64,000 nucleotides of DNA from DATBLE01 sp963841405 (GTDB lineage Bacteria > Actinomycetota > Thermoleophilia > Gaiellales > Gaiellaceae). The stretch spans positions 186,001 to 250,000 of the forward strand of contig CAWJCM010000004.1 of NCBI GenBank assembly GCA_963841405.1, given 5' to 3'. Numbering within the stretch: the first letter of the stretch is position 1; each line of letters opens with the position of its first letter. The notes below the pieces were generated by a model. That model was not told where the DNA came from, did no database searches, and saw only the letters and a list, made by a program, of their open reading frames with translations. This document shows positions 48,787-56,422 of this stretch, in pieces. The translations under genes and the position numbers were made by a program.

Positions 48787-49965
48787 GTGCACCGCCGGCT
48801 CGGCCTGCTCGCGGGGCTGTTCCTCGCCGGGCTCGCGTTGCGGCCTCAGATTGTCGGCGTCGGACCCCTGATCCCGGAGATCCAGGACGACCTCGACGTC
48901 TCGCATGCGGTCGCCGGCCTGCTGACGACGATCCCGGTTCTCTGCATGGGCCTCTTCGCGCTGCCTGCACCCCGGGTTTCACACCGGTACGGCACCCGTC
49001 TGGCGATCGCCGTCTGCCTGGGGCTGATCGGGGTCTTTGGGATCGCCAGGGGCGTCGCACCCGGAGCCGCTGCCGTGATCCTGCTCACGTTCGGGGTCAG
49101 CGTCGGCCTCGGCCTCGCGCAGGCACTCATGCCCGCCGCCGTGAAGGAGCGCTTCGCGTTGCGCCCCGCGTTCGCCACGAGCATCTACGTGCTCGGCTTC
49201 AACATCGGCTCTGCACTCTCATCCGTCTTCGCTGTCCCGATCTCGGACGCGACGGGAAGCTGGCGCTGGTCGCTCGTGGTCTTCTCGGCGGTGACGGTCG
49301 CACTCGTCCCCGCCTGGATGTGGCTAACGCGAGGGGAGCCGCGACACGAGCGTCCGGCCGTCGCCCGGATCAGGCTGCCCTTCCACAGCGGCACCGCCTG
49401 GGTCCTGGTCGGGATCTTCGGCTCGATGGCCTGCGTGTTCTACGGGCTGAACAGCTGGCTTCCGGACGCGTACGTCGAGCGCGGGTGGAGTGACGGGAAG
49501 GCTGGAGCTCTCCTCGCCGTTCTCAACATCGCGGCACTGGTGACGACCGTGATCATCCCCTGGCTGTCCGACCGGAAAGGCTCCCGCCGGGTCTACCTGG
49601 TCACGTTCAGCGCGGCCCTGGCCCTCGCCGTCGCCGGTTTCGTGGTTTTTCCCGGAGGCGCCTGGGCGTGGGCGACGGTCGTCGGCCTCTGCACGGGCGC
49701 GATGTTCCCGCTAGTGATGACGCTTCCCGTCGACGTCGGGAAGCAGTCGACCGACGTCGCCTCGGTGACGGGGCTGATGCTCGGGGTCGGCTACATGCTC
49801 GGCGCCGTCTCCCCGCTGCTGCTCGGCGCCGCCCGCGATGTGACCGGCTCGTTCACGGCCACCCTCTGGCTGATCGTCGGCTCGGGCGCCGTGCTTTTCT
49901 CGCTCTGCGCGTCGATGACGCCCGAGCGCATCGCCCGTGGGGTCGCGCGGCCCGAGCCGGCATGA
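48787..49965 (+). CDS. MFS transporter, CynX/NimT type
   Basis: This is a 392-residue transporter with 12 helices. LRPQIVGVGPLIPEIQDDLDVSHAVAGLLTTIPVLCMGLFA matches the N-terminal signature of the cyanate/2-nitroimidazole (CynX) group, followed by RYGTRLAIAVCL and a symmetric second half (SDRKGSRRVYLVTF). The GTG at 48787 comes one base after the FAH stop. It may import or expel a small carboxylate handled by the FAH enzyme; this is inference. It overlaps azlC as ATGA. Confidence 0.87.
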   Translation: MHRRLGLLAGLFLAGLALRPQIVGVGPLIPEIQDDLDVSHAVAGLLTTIPVLCMGLFALPAPRVSHRYGTRLAIAVCLGLIGVFGIARGVAPGAAAVILLTFGVSVGLGLAQALMPAAVKERFALRPAFATSIYVLGFNIGSALSSVFAVPISDATGSWRWSLVVFSAVTVALVPAWMWLTRGEPRHERPAVARIRLPFHSGTAWVLVGIFGSMACVFYGLNSWLPDAYVERGWSDGKAGALLAVLNIAALVTTVIIPWLSDRKGSRRVYLVTFSAALALAVAGFVVFPGGAWAWATVVGLCTGAMFPLVMTLPVDVGKQSTDVASVTGLMLGVGYMLGAVSPLLLGAARDVTGSFTATLWLIVGSGAVLFSLCASMTPERIARGVARPEPA

Positions 49966-50615
49966 GCTCCCGCTTTCTGGAAGGCGCCCGGATGATCGCT
50001 CCGGTCGCCGTCGCTGCCTTTCTCTTCGCGCTCTCGTTCGGGGTCCTGGCGCGTGCGGCGGGCATGGGCCTGGCTGCGCCGCTCGTCATGTCCGCCACCA
50101 CCTTCGCCGGCTCGGCCCAGTTCGCGGTCGCCTCCGTACTGGGCAGCGCGGGATCGGCCGGCGCCGCGATCGCGGCGGCGGCGATGCTGAACGCGCGCTA
50201 CGCGCCGATCGGGATCTCGATCGCACCGGCTTTCCACGGCTCGCTGCCGCGACGCCTGCTGCAGTCGCAGCTGGTCGTCGATGAGACCTGGGCGATGACC
50301 ATCCGCCGCAAGGGCGGCTTCGATCTCCAGGTGCTGCTCGGCGCCGGCGTCGTGCTCTACCTCTGCTGGAACATCGGGACCGCTGCCGGGCTGGTCCTCG
50401 GCAACGTGATCGACGACCCGAACGAGCTCGGGCTCGACGCAGCCTTCGCCGCGCTCTTCCTCGCCCTGCTCGTCCCGCAGCTTCGCGGACGTCGCGAGGT
50501 CGCGGCCGGGCTGCTCGGCGGCGGGATCGCGCTCGTGCTGATCTCGTTCACGCCGGCCGGCGTACCGATCGTCGCCGGAGCGGCGGCCTCTCTCGTCGGC
50601 TGGATGCGCGGATGA
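49962..50615 (+). CDS. azlC: Branched-chain amino acid exporter large subunit AzlC
   Basis: This is a 217-residue membrane protein of the LIV-E family. It shows SFGVLARAAGMGLAAPLVMSATTFAGSAQFAVASVLG and the NARYAPIGISIAP motif, diagnostic of AzlC. It forms a two-component exporter with AzlD. Overlaps on both sides (ATGA) show tight coupling. Confidence 0.92.
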   Translation: MSSRFLEGARMIAPVAVAAFLFALSFGVLARAAGMGLAAPLVMSATTFAGSAQFAVASVLGSAGSAGAAIAAAAMLNARYAPIGISIAPAFHGSLPRRLLQSQLVVDETWAMTIRRKGGFDLQVLLGAGVVLYLCWNIGTAAGLVLGNVIDDPNELGLDAAFAALFLALLVPQLRGRREVAAGLLGGGIALVLISFTPAGVPIVAGAAASLVGWMRG

Positions 50616-50920
50616 GTCCCGTCTGGGCGTCGGTGCTCGGCGTCGGTGCGGCGACGATCGCCTTGAAGGCGACCGGTCCGGTGCTCCTCGGGCGGCGCGA
50701 GCTGCCCTCGTGGCTGGCGGGACCCGTCTCCCTGCTCGCACCTGCCGTGCTCGCCGCCTTCGTGGTCACGCAGGCCCTCGGCGGTCACCGGGAGATCGTC
50801 GCGGACGCCCGTCTCGTCGGTCTGGGCGCGGGCGCGATCGCGGTCGCGTTGCGCGCGCCGATCCTGGCGGTCGTCGTCGTCGCGGCGGCCGCGGCGGCGC
50901 TCACGCGTCTTCTCGCCTGA
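50612..50920 (+). CDS. azlD: Branched-chain amino acid exporter small subunit AzlD
   Basis: This is a 102-residue protein with three to four helices. VLGVGAATIALKATGPVLLGRRELPSW at the N terminus and the alanine-rich helices fit AzlD. The ATG overlaps the azlC stop. It is the last gene of the rightward block. Confidence 0.88.
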   Translation: MSPVWASVLGVGAATIALKATGPVLLGRRELPSWLAGPVSLLAPAVLAAFVVTQALGGHREIVADARLVGLGAGAIAVALRAPILAVVVVAAAAAALTRLLA

Positions 50921-51006
50921 GCTCCGCGCGCCTGAATCGGCACGCATTCGTCACGGAGAAGCGCGCCCCGGGCCGGTAGCCTCGGCGGCAGGGGAAAGGG
51001 GCACAG

Positions 51007-51025
51007 CCCCCACCCTGGGTGGGGG
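51007..51025. terminator. GC-rich hairpin between convergent genes
   Basis: CCCCCACCC-T-GGGTGGGGG (9-bp inverted repeat; effectively a 7-bp stem with CCTGG loop) lies in the 164-bp space between azlD and the leftward gene ending at 51085. There is no U-run on either strand, so it would be a weak or factor-assisted bidirectional terminator. Nothing else is seen in the gap apart from a small TCCGG-AGC-GGA-like repeat near 51070. Confidence 0.45.
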
Positions 51026-51084
51026 TATCGAGCGTCGGCGCCTCGCTCACGCGGACACCGGCTCCACTCGTCCGGAGCGGACAC

Positions 51085-51672
51085 CTAGCCCATGCCGAGT
51101 GAAATGATCCCACGCCCGACCAGGCCGCTCGTGAACGCGGACTCGGGCAGGATCTTCACGCCGTACATGTCCCGCAGGAACCACTCGAGGTAGACGAAGA
51201 CGCTCGAGCGGACGGCCGCGATCTTCTCGAGCCGCGCGAGATCGAGGACCGCAACGCGTGAGCGGAGAGCCTCGTCGTCGAGAAACCGCTCGACCGCCCG
51301 CGAGCCGATCGGGCCGAGCAGCAGTACCGGCCCGTTCTCGGTGAGCCGTTCGCAGAACGCGAAGCCGAGGCGCAGCTCGATCGTGCTCCGCTCGCGACGC
51401 CAGGCGAGCGCGAGCCGGCTCGGCCCGGAGTCGAGGATGTCGACGTCGTCAAGCTCGTCGAGGCAATACGCGGCGAAGGAGTCGAGGATCGCGCCCTGGG
51501 TCAGCGTCCGCGTCGCCCACTCGATCGTCCGATTGCGGCGCAGGGCGTCGACATCGGCGTCGGCCGGCACGTCCGGCCCGGGATCCCAGCGCGCGAGCTC
51601 GGCGTCCAGCGCCGCGCCCTCCTCGGCGCCGGTCCGGGGATCCGCGAGCGCCTCGACCGCGACCGCGTTCAC
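51085..51672 (-). CDS. Unknown protein linked to cobaltochelatase
   Basis: This is a 195-residue soluble protein of mixed alpha/beta character; I recognise no domain. Visible segments are an acidic N terminus (DPRTGAEEGAALDAELARWDPG), RNRTIEWATRTLTQGAILDSFAAYCLDELDDVDI, LRLGFAFCERL, and a C terminus SVFVYLEWFLRDMYGVKILPE. It has no transmembrane helix or signal peptide. The GTG at 51672 overlaps the chelatase D stop (GTGA), so it should be made together with the chelatase and may be a partner or maturation factor. Confidence 0.7.
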   Translation of the reverse strand: MNAVAVEALADPRTGAEEGAALDAELARWDPGPDVPADADVDALRRNRTIEWATRTLTQGAILDSFAAYCLDELDDVDILDSGPSRLALAWRRERSTIELRLGFAFCERLTENGPVLLLGPIGSRAVERFLDDEALRSRVAVLDLARLEKIAAVRSSVFVYLEWFLRDMYGVKILPESAFTSGLVGRGIISLGMG

Positions 51673-52550
51673 CGCGGTGCCTCCGCGGCTTCGACCACGA
51701 GGCCGGCGGCGAGCTCGGACAGCAGTATCCGCATCCCACCACTCGCCCGGGCGAGTCCGACTGCGCAGCCCTCGCCCGGCCCCTCGACCTCGGCGACGAC
51801 GCAGCCGACCCTGGCGCGCCGGAGCGCACGGCCCTCCGCCAACAGGTCGGCGACCGGATCCGCCCCCCGTCGCACCGGCACGGTCGGCAGCCCGTCGCTC
51901 ACGACCACGACGAGGGGAACGGCGTTCGGATGCCGGAGCAGCTCGCCCCGCAGCAACAGCCGGGCCCGCCTGAGCGCATCGGCGAGCGGCGTCTGCCCGC
52001 TGAGCGGGATCTCCTCCAGTCGGCGCCTTGCCCGCGCTCGACTGGAGGTCGGCGGCAGCGCGACCGTCGCTTCGGCGAGTCCCCCCTTGAAGGCGACCAG
52101 TGCGACCTTGTCGCCACGCCTGGTCGCATCGTCGAGCAGTTCGAACACGATCCCCTTCACCTTCTCGACCATGCGCTCCGCATGCACCGACCAGCTGTTG
52201 TCGACCACGAAGCAGACGATGAACGGCGAGCGATGCTCGCGGATCTTGCGACGGAGATCCTCGGATCGGATCTCGACCGGCACGCGACCGCCGCGCACGG
52301 TCGCAGCGCGTAGCGTGGCGTCGAAGGCCACATCCGTGTCTCCCGGACGCGCCAGGCGGTGACGCGCGTATTTTCCTCGCCGGCGCCCGACGAACGACCG
52401 CGCACGGCGGCCCGACCGGGCGCGCTCGACCCGGTCGCTCCGGCGGCGGTGCTCGAAGACGCGGGCCGGGTCGACCCCCACCCTCTCGACCGCCGGCGCG
52501 CCGTCCGGCGCCGAGTCGACCTCGAGCGCTAGCTCGCCCTCCCCTCGACT
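51669..52550 (-). CDS. Chelatase D part (VWA domain), -1 frame continuation of ChlI-like protein
   Basis: This frame encodes about 293 residues. A basic linker (RRARSFVGRRRGKYARHRLARPGDTDVA) leads to a von Willebrand A domain with the MIDAS motif VVDNSWSVH, then GQTPLADALRRARLLL and VVVVSDGLPT. It matches the C-terminal half of fused ChlI-ChlD cobaltochelatase subunits. There is no ATG and no good start at its 5' end; a GTG at 52481 has no proper ribosome site. The frame joins the upstream ATPase frame by a -1 shift at the A7 run (52556-52550). I read it as the second half of one gene expressed by frameshifting. Confidence 0.75.
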   Translation of the reverse strand, partial: SRGEGELALEVDSAPDGAPAVERVGVDPARVFEHRRRSDRVERARSGRRARSFVGRRRGKYARHRLARPGDTDVAFDATLRAATVRGGRVPVEIRSEDLRRKIREHRSPFIVCFVVDNSWSVHAERMVEKVKGIVFELLDDATRRGDKVALVAFKGGLAEATVALPPTSSRARARRRLEEIPLSGQTPLADALRRARLLLRGELLRHPNAVPLVVVVSDGLPTVPVRRGADPVADLLAEGRALRRARVGCVVAEVEGPGEGCAVGLARASGGMRILLSELAAGLVVEAAEAPR

Positions 52551-53593
52551 TTTTTTCGGGACACCTCGATCTCGAGCGCGTCGTCGAGGAGGCGGCGGAG
52601 CACGTGCGGCTCGGCCCGCGCAGGCGGTCCGAACGGGTCGGCCTCGAGGCGATGGCCGAGCGCGAGCTCGGCCGCCTGGAGGAGATCGTCGGCATCGACC
52701 AGGTCGCGCCCGGCCAGCGCGGCGAGTGCCTTCGCGCACTCGACGATCGCGATGTCGGCCCGGTGACTGCTGACGCCGGAGCCGATCACGAGCCGCCCGA
52801 CCGCGCCGTACAGCGGATCGGGCACGCGGACCGACGGCAGACGCGCCTCGCCCGCCGCCACCGCCGCGGCGAGCTCGGCCTGCGCCGCCGCCCACTCCTC
52901 CCGGTAGCCGTCGGGGTCGGCGGCGAAGGCCTCGCGACGCCTGACCACGTCGGCCCGAGACTCCGGGTCGGCGAGCGCCTCGACCTCGACCTCCAGCCCG
53001 ATCCGGTCGGCGATCTGCGGGCGCAGCTCGCCCTCCTCCTCGTTCATCGTCCCGACGAGCAGGAAGCGCGCCGGGTGCGACACTGACACGCCTTCGCGCT
53101 CGACCACGTTCACACCGAGCGCGGCTGCGTCGAGCAGGACGTCCGTCAGGTGGTCGTCGAGCAGGTTGATCTCGTCGATGTAGAGGATGCCGCGGTTCGC
53201 CTCGGCGAGCAGCCCCGGCTCCAGCGCCCGCTCGCCCGACTCGAGCGCCCGGGCGACGTCGACGCTCCCGGACACGCGATCCTCCGTCGCGTTCAGCGGC
53301 AGGTCGACGATCCGCCGCCGCCTGCGCACGACCGGCAGCTCCTCGCCCGCGGCCACGCGTTCCCAGCACGACGCGCAGGGGTCGTCGGGCGAACAGGAGA
53401 ACGCGCAGTCCGCGACGACCGCGATCTCCGGCAGCAGCTCGGCGAGTCCGCGGACCGCGGTCGATTTCCCGGTGCCGCTCGGTCCCTTGATCAGGACGCC
53501 GCCGACCACCGGGTTGACCGCGTTGAGCAGGAGCGCCCGGACGAGGCGCTCCTGGCCGACGATCGCGGTGAACGGGAAGTAGCGGAGCCCTAT
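52529..53593 (-). CDS. Chelatase I part (MoxR/ChlI-type AAA+ ATPase), zero-frame product
   Basis: This is an AAA+ ATPase with Walker A IKGPSGTGKST, the Cys motif CAFSCSPDDPCASCWERV, Walker B ILYIDEINLLDDH and sensor region VGTMNEEEGELRPQIADR. The annotated-looking GTG at 53509 would remove the conserved start LRYFPFTAIVGQERLVRALL, which is encoded just upstream in frame. No ATG, GTG or TTG precedes it; an ATA at 53593 overlaps the TPP-enzyme stop as ATAG. I therefore extend to 53593. Zero-frame translation gives 354 residues; frameshifting yields an I-D fusion of about 640. It is probably the ATP-dependent subunit of a cobaltochelatase working with CobN. Confidence 0.75.
   Translation of the reverse strand: MGLRYFPFTAIVGQERLVRALLLNAVNPVVGGVLIKGPSGTGKSTAVRGLAELLPEIAVVADCAFSCSPDDPCASCWERVAAGEELPVVRRRRRIVDLPLNATEDRVSGSVDVARALESGERALEPGLLAEANRGILYIDEINLLDDHLTDVLLDAAALGVNVVEREGVSVSHPARFLLVGTMNEEEGELRPQIADRIGLEVEVEALADPESRADVVRRREAFAADPDGYREEWAAAQAELAAAVAAGEARLPSVRVPDPLYGAVGRLVIGSGVSSHRADIAIVECAKALAALAGRDLVDADDLLQAAELALGHRLEADPFGPPARAEPHVLRRLLDDALEIEVSRKKVEGRAS
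52550..52556 (-). promoter_or_regulatory. A_AAA_AAA slippery heptamer for -1 frameshift in cobaltochelatase gene
   Basis: In the ATPase frame the codons read CGA AAA AAA GTC, so the seven A bases fit X_XXY_YYZ exactly in phase. Stepping back one base continues as AGT CGA GGG and stays open through the VWA domain; without slippage, translation ends at TAG 52531-52529, six codons on. Sequence after the heptamer can fold (GTCGAG.. with ..CTCGAGGTCGAC). Programmed -1 frameshifting at A-rich heptamers is established for bacterial chlD cobaltochelatase genes. Confidence 0.7.
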
Positions 53594-55368
53594 GTGATCA
53601 CCAGCCGCTTTCCGAACGTCGGCTCCGCCTGGGTGATCGGCGGGAACTGCCAGGTGCCGATCAGCGGCACCGCCGTGTCGCGATTGACCTTCACGTCGAC
53701 CACGAACGGCCCGCCCGCGTTCAGCGCCGTGTCGAACGCGTCCGCGAGGTCCCCCGGCTGGTCGACCGACACCGCCCCGGCTCCCATGGCCTGCGCCATC
53801 GCCGCGAAGTCCGGGTTCCAGAACTCGCCGGTCGACTGCTTGACGAAGCTGGTCGCGATCTCCCGGTTGTCCATGTAGAAGCGCTGGAGATCGCGGATGA
53901 CGCCGATCGTGTAGTTGTTGAAGATCACCCAGACGGCGGGGATGTCGTGCTCGACCGCCGTCGCGACCGCGCCCGGGAACATCATGAAGCTGCCGTCGCT
54001 GGTGACGCAGATCGCCGGCCGCTCCGGCCGCGCGAGTTTCAGGCCGAGCACGCCGCAGGTGCCGAAGCCCATGCCCGCGAAGCCGCCCGGCGTGAACACC
54101 GACCGCGGCTCGTAGGCGTCCCAGTACTGCTCCACCCAGGTCTGGTGGTTTCCGGTGTCGGTGATCATCAGCGTGTCGTCCGGCGCCGCCTTGCGGAGCT
54201 CGGCGACCACGCGGCGCGGGTCGATCGGCGTGCCGTCACTCGCCTTCTCCGGCTCGATGAAGTTCGACCACTCCTCCTTCCACGCCTCGACCTGGTCGTT
54301 CCAGGGCGAGCGTCCGCGCTTGGGCTCGCGGCCGGCGAGCTCGATCAGCTGCTTCAGCACCTCGCGCGCGTCGCCGACGATCCCGAGCTCCGTCGGGTAG
54401 TTGCGGCCGATCTCCTGCGGGTCGAGGTCGACGTGGATCAGCTTGGTGGGCGGGATGTTGTACGTGTAGCCGGGCACCCACGAGGAACAGTGGATGTCGG
54501 AGAAGCGACAGCCGATCGCCAGGATCACGTCGGCGTTCTTCGCCGCCTCGGAGGCGGGGTACTCGCCCCAGCAGCCGGCAATGCCCAGGTGGAGAGGATG
54601 CCTCGCCGACAGAGCGCCCTTGCCCATGAACGTGGAGTAGACGGGCACGTTCACGTGCTCCGCGAACTGCCGCAGCTGCTCGGTCGCGTCCGACGAGATC
54701 ACGCCGCCGCCGGCGAGGACAAGCGGCCGCTTTGCCTTCATCAGCATCGCCAGCGCGCGCGCCACCGCCTCCGGCGAGCCGGGCGTGCGCCACTCGAGGT
54801 GCTGCGAGCGTTCCTCAGGCTCGGGCACCTCCACGTCGGCGGTGCGGATCCAGAGGTCGTACGGGACGTCGATGTGCACCGGACCGGGCCGGCCGGCGCG
54901 GGCGAGCTTGAACGCCTTGGGCAGGAACTTGCCGAGGTCGTCGACGCTGTGCGCCTGGAAGCTCCGCTTGGTGATCACCTTCGCCATGCTCGGGAAGTCC
55001 GCCTGGTGGTGGCGGTACTCCTCCTGGAGCGCTCCCGAGTCGTACTGGTTGGTCGCCACCTGCCCGGTGATCGCGATGAACGCGGACGAGTCGTAGAACG
55101 CGTTCCCCATCGCCACCGTCAGCAGCATCGGGCCCGGGCCTGTCGAGGTGTAGACGGGGATCACCTGGCCCGACGCGCGGAAGTACGCGTCTGCCATGTA
55201 CCCCGCCGCCGACTCGATCCGTGGGAAGATGATCTTGATCTCGTCCTGGTGGTTGTAGACGCCGTCGAGCAGCCCGACCGCCCCGTGCCCGGCGTAGCCG
55301 AACATGTAGGGCACCTTCTCCTTCAGCAGGTACTCGACGACGAGGTCGCAGCCACGCATCTCGGCCAT
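53590..55368 (-). CDS. Thiamine pyrophosphate enzyme, acetolactate synthase-like
   Basis: This is a 592-residue three-domain TPP enzyme. The N-terminal Pyr domain has the catalytic Glu in PRIESAAGYMADAYFRASG near residue 52. The central domain shows LVLAGGGVISSDATEQLRQFAEHVNVPV. The C-terminal PP domain has the cofactor motif TSDGSFMM...VIFNN near 465-495. The N terminus and substrate channel differ from IlvB, so decarboxylase or carboligase activity on another 2-keto acid is possible. ATG 55368 has AAAGGGG upstream. It lies 32 bases after the epimerase gene and overlaps the chelatase start. Confidence 0.87.
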   Translation of the reverse strand: MAEMRGCDLVVEYLLKEKVPYMFGYAGHGAVGLLDGVYNHQDEIKIIFPRIESAAGYMADAYFRASGQVIPVYTSTGPGPMLLTVAMGNAFYDSSAFIAITGQVATNQYDSGALQEEYRHHQADFPSMAKVITKRSFQAHSVDDLGKFLPKAFKLARAGRPGPVHIDVPYDLWIRTADVEVPEPEERSQHLEWRTPGSPEAVARALAMLMKAKRPLVLAGGGVISSDATEQLRQFAEHVNVPVYSTFMGKGALSARHPLHLGIAGCWGEYPASEAAKNADVILAIGCRFSDIHCSSWVPGYTYNIPPTKLIHVDLDPQEIGRNYPTELGIVGDAREVLKQLIELAGREPKRGRSPWNDQVEAWKEEWSNFIEPEKASDGTPIDPRRVVAELRKAAPDDTLMITDTGNHQTWVEQYWDAYEPRSVFTPGGFAGMGFGTCGVLGLKLARPERPAICVTSDGSFMMFPGAVATAVEHDIPAVWVIFNNYTIGVIRDLQRFYMDNREIATSFVKQSTGEFWNPDFAAMAQAMGAGAVSVDQPGDLADAFDTALNAGGPFVVDVKVNRDTAVPLIGTWQFPPITQAEPTFGKRLVIT

Positions 55369-55400
55369 GTGCTCGCCCCTTTCGGTCGCAGTCGAGTCGA

Positions 55401-56291
55401 CTATACGACGCTTCGCAGGATCGTCGCGGTCTCGCGGACGCCCTGCTCGAGCGGAGTCAGCGGCGCGTCGAACCAGGGCTCGGGCAGAACGTCGGGGAAG
55501 GGCAGGATCGTGTCGTCGTACGAGACCCCGGCCCCCGGTACCGTCCTCTCGACCAGCGCGGCGAAGTCTGCGATCGGCGTGGCCGGGCCGCCGATGCAGA
55601 AGGTCCGCGCGCCGGCGGGCGACGACCGCGCCGCCTGGATGAAGGCGCGGGCAACGTCGCCCGCGTACTGGAGCTGGGTCACGCCGCCGAAGGCGATCCG
55701 ATAGGGCTCGCCCCGCACGGCGGCGGCGATCGCCAGGGTCGGGCCGGCGGTCATGCCCTGGTCACGGCCAGGCCCGTACACCGTGAACGGTCTCAGTCCG
55801 ACGCTCGCCGGGCCGTGCTCGGCGGCATAGACGGCCGCCGTTCCCTCGTTCGCAAGCTTGAAGACGCCGTAGAGTGTGCTCGGATCGACGTTGCCGTCGC
55901 GGTCGTACACGGCGGCGGAGCTTGCGTACGCGACCGTGGTCTCCAGCCGGAGCCGTTTCGCCGCTTCGAAGACGTTGACGGTGCCGGTCACGTTCACCTG
56001 GGCGCCGAGCACCGGGTTCTCGCGACAGAACGGCACCTGCAGGGCGGCGAGATGAACGACGTGGGTGACCTCGTGCTCGGCCAGAACGCGCTCGACCGTC
56101 GGGAGGTCGGTGATGTCGCCGCGGACGAAGTCGATTCGGTCGATCTCCTGCGGCGAACCGATCAGCCGGAGGCGGCGGAGGTCGTCGCCGAGGTCGAACG
56201 CGACCACGGCGGCGCTCTCCCGGACGAGCGTGATCGCGGTCCAGGCGCCGAGGCAGCCCAGAGCGCCGGTGACGAGCCAGCGTTCCGTCAT
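55401..56291 (-). CDS. NAD-dependent epimerase/dehydratase (extended SDR)
   Basis: This is a 296-residue extended SDR. The NAD-binding motif WLVTGALGCLGAW is at the N terminus, followed by FVRGDITDLPTVERVL, VVHLAALQVPFCRENP, ASSAAVYDR (catalytic Ser) and LYGVFKLANEG (YxxxK near residue 145). The C-terminal substrate domain is RPFTVYGPGRDQG. It resembles nucleotide-sugar epimerases and short uronate dehydrogenases; the exact substrate is not clear. Stop is 32 bases from the TPP gene, so the two may share a transcript. Confidence 0.85.
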   Translation of the reverse strand: MTERWLVTGALGCLGAWTAITLVRESAAVVAFDLGDDLRRLRLIGSPQEIDRIDFVRGDITDLPTVERVLAEHEVTHVVHLAALQVPFCRENPVLGAQVNVTGTVNVFEAAKRLRLETTVAYASSAAVYDRDGNVDPSTLYGVFKLANEGTAAVYAAEHGPASVGLRPFTVYGPGRDQGMTAGPTLAIAAAVRGEPYRIAFGGVTQLQYAGDVARAFIQAARSSPAGARTFCIGGPATPIADFAALVERTVPGAGVSYDDTILPFPDVLPEPWFDAPLTPLEQGVRETATILRSVV

Positions 56292-56304
56292 CTCTCGCCG
56301 TACC

Positions 56305-56388
56305 CCTTCGGGCCAAGGCGAAGGGACTGTCCCTGGGACACGCCGTTCGGTGGGGCGCTCGTCACGGTTCCGTTACCGGGACTGTCCC
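56305..56388. repeat. Intergenic palindromic repeat pair (GGGACTGTCCC x2)
   Basis: The palindrome GGGACTGTCCC occurs at 56323-56333 and 56378-56388 (55-base period), each followed by TG. The first is preceded by CCTTCG-N8-CGAAGG (56305-56324), forming a longer stem region. Together they fill most of the 131-bp gap between the epimerase and aldehyde dehydrogenase genes. This looks like an extragenic palindromic element or a pair of regulator sites; it encodes no protein. Confidence 0.5.
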
Positions 56389-56422
56389 TGCGACCTGACC
56401 CGGACGGCCTTGGCTGGGACGG

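Noticed and set aside
50921..51084. Riboswitch (for example cobalamin) near the chelatase genes
   Set aside because: The gap is at the 3' ends of two convergent operons and no B12-box-like sequence was seen; only a GC hairpin is present.
52481..52483. Separate start (GTG) for the VWA protein
   Set aside because: It has no spaced ribosome site, and open sequence with the same linker character continues upstream to the A7 slippery site; frameshift fusion explains more.
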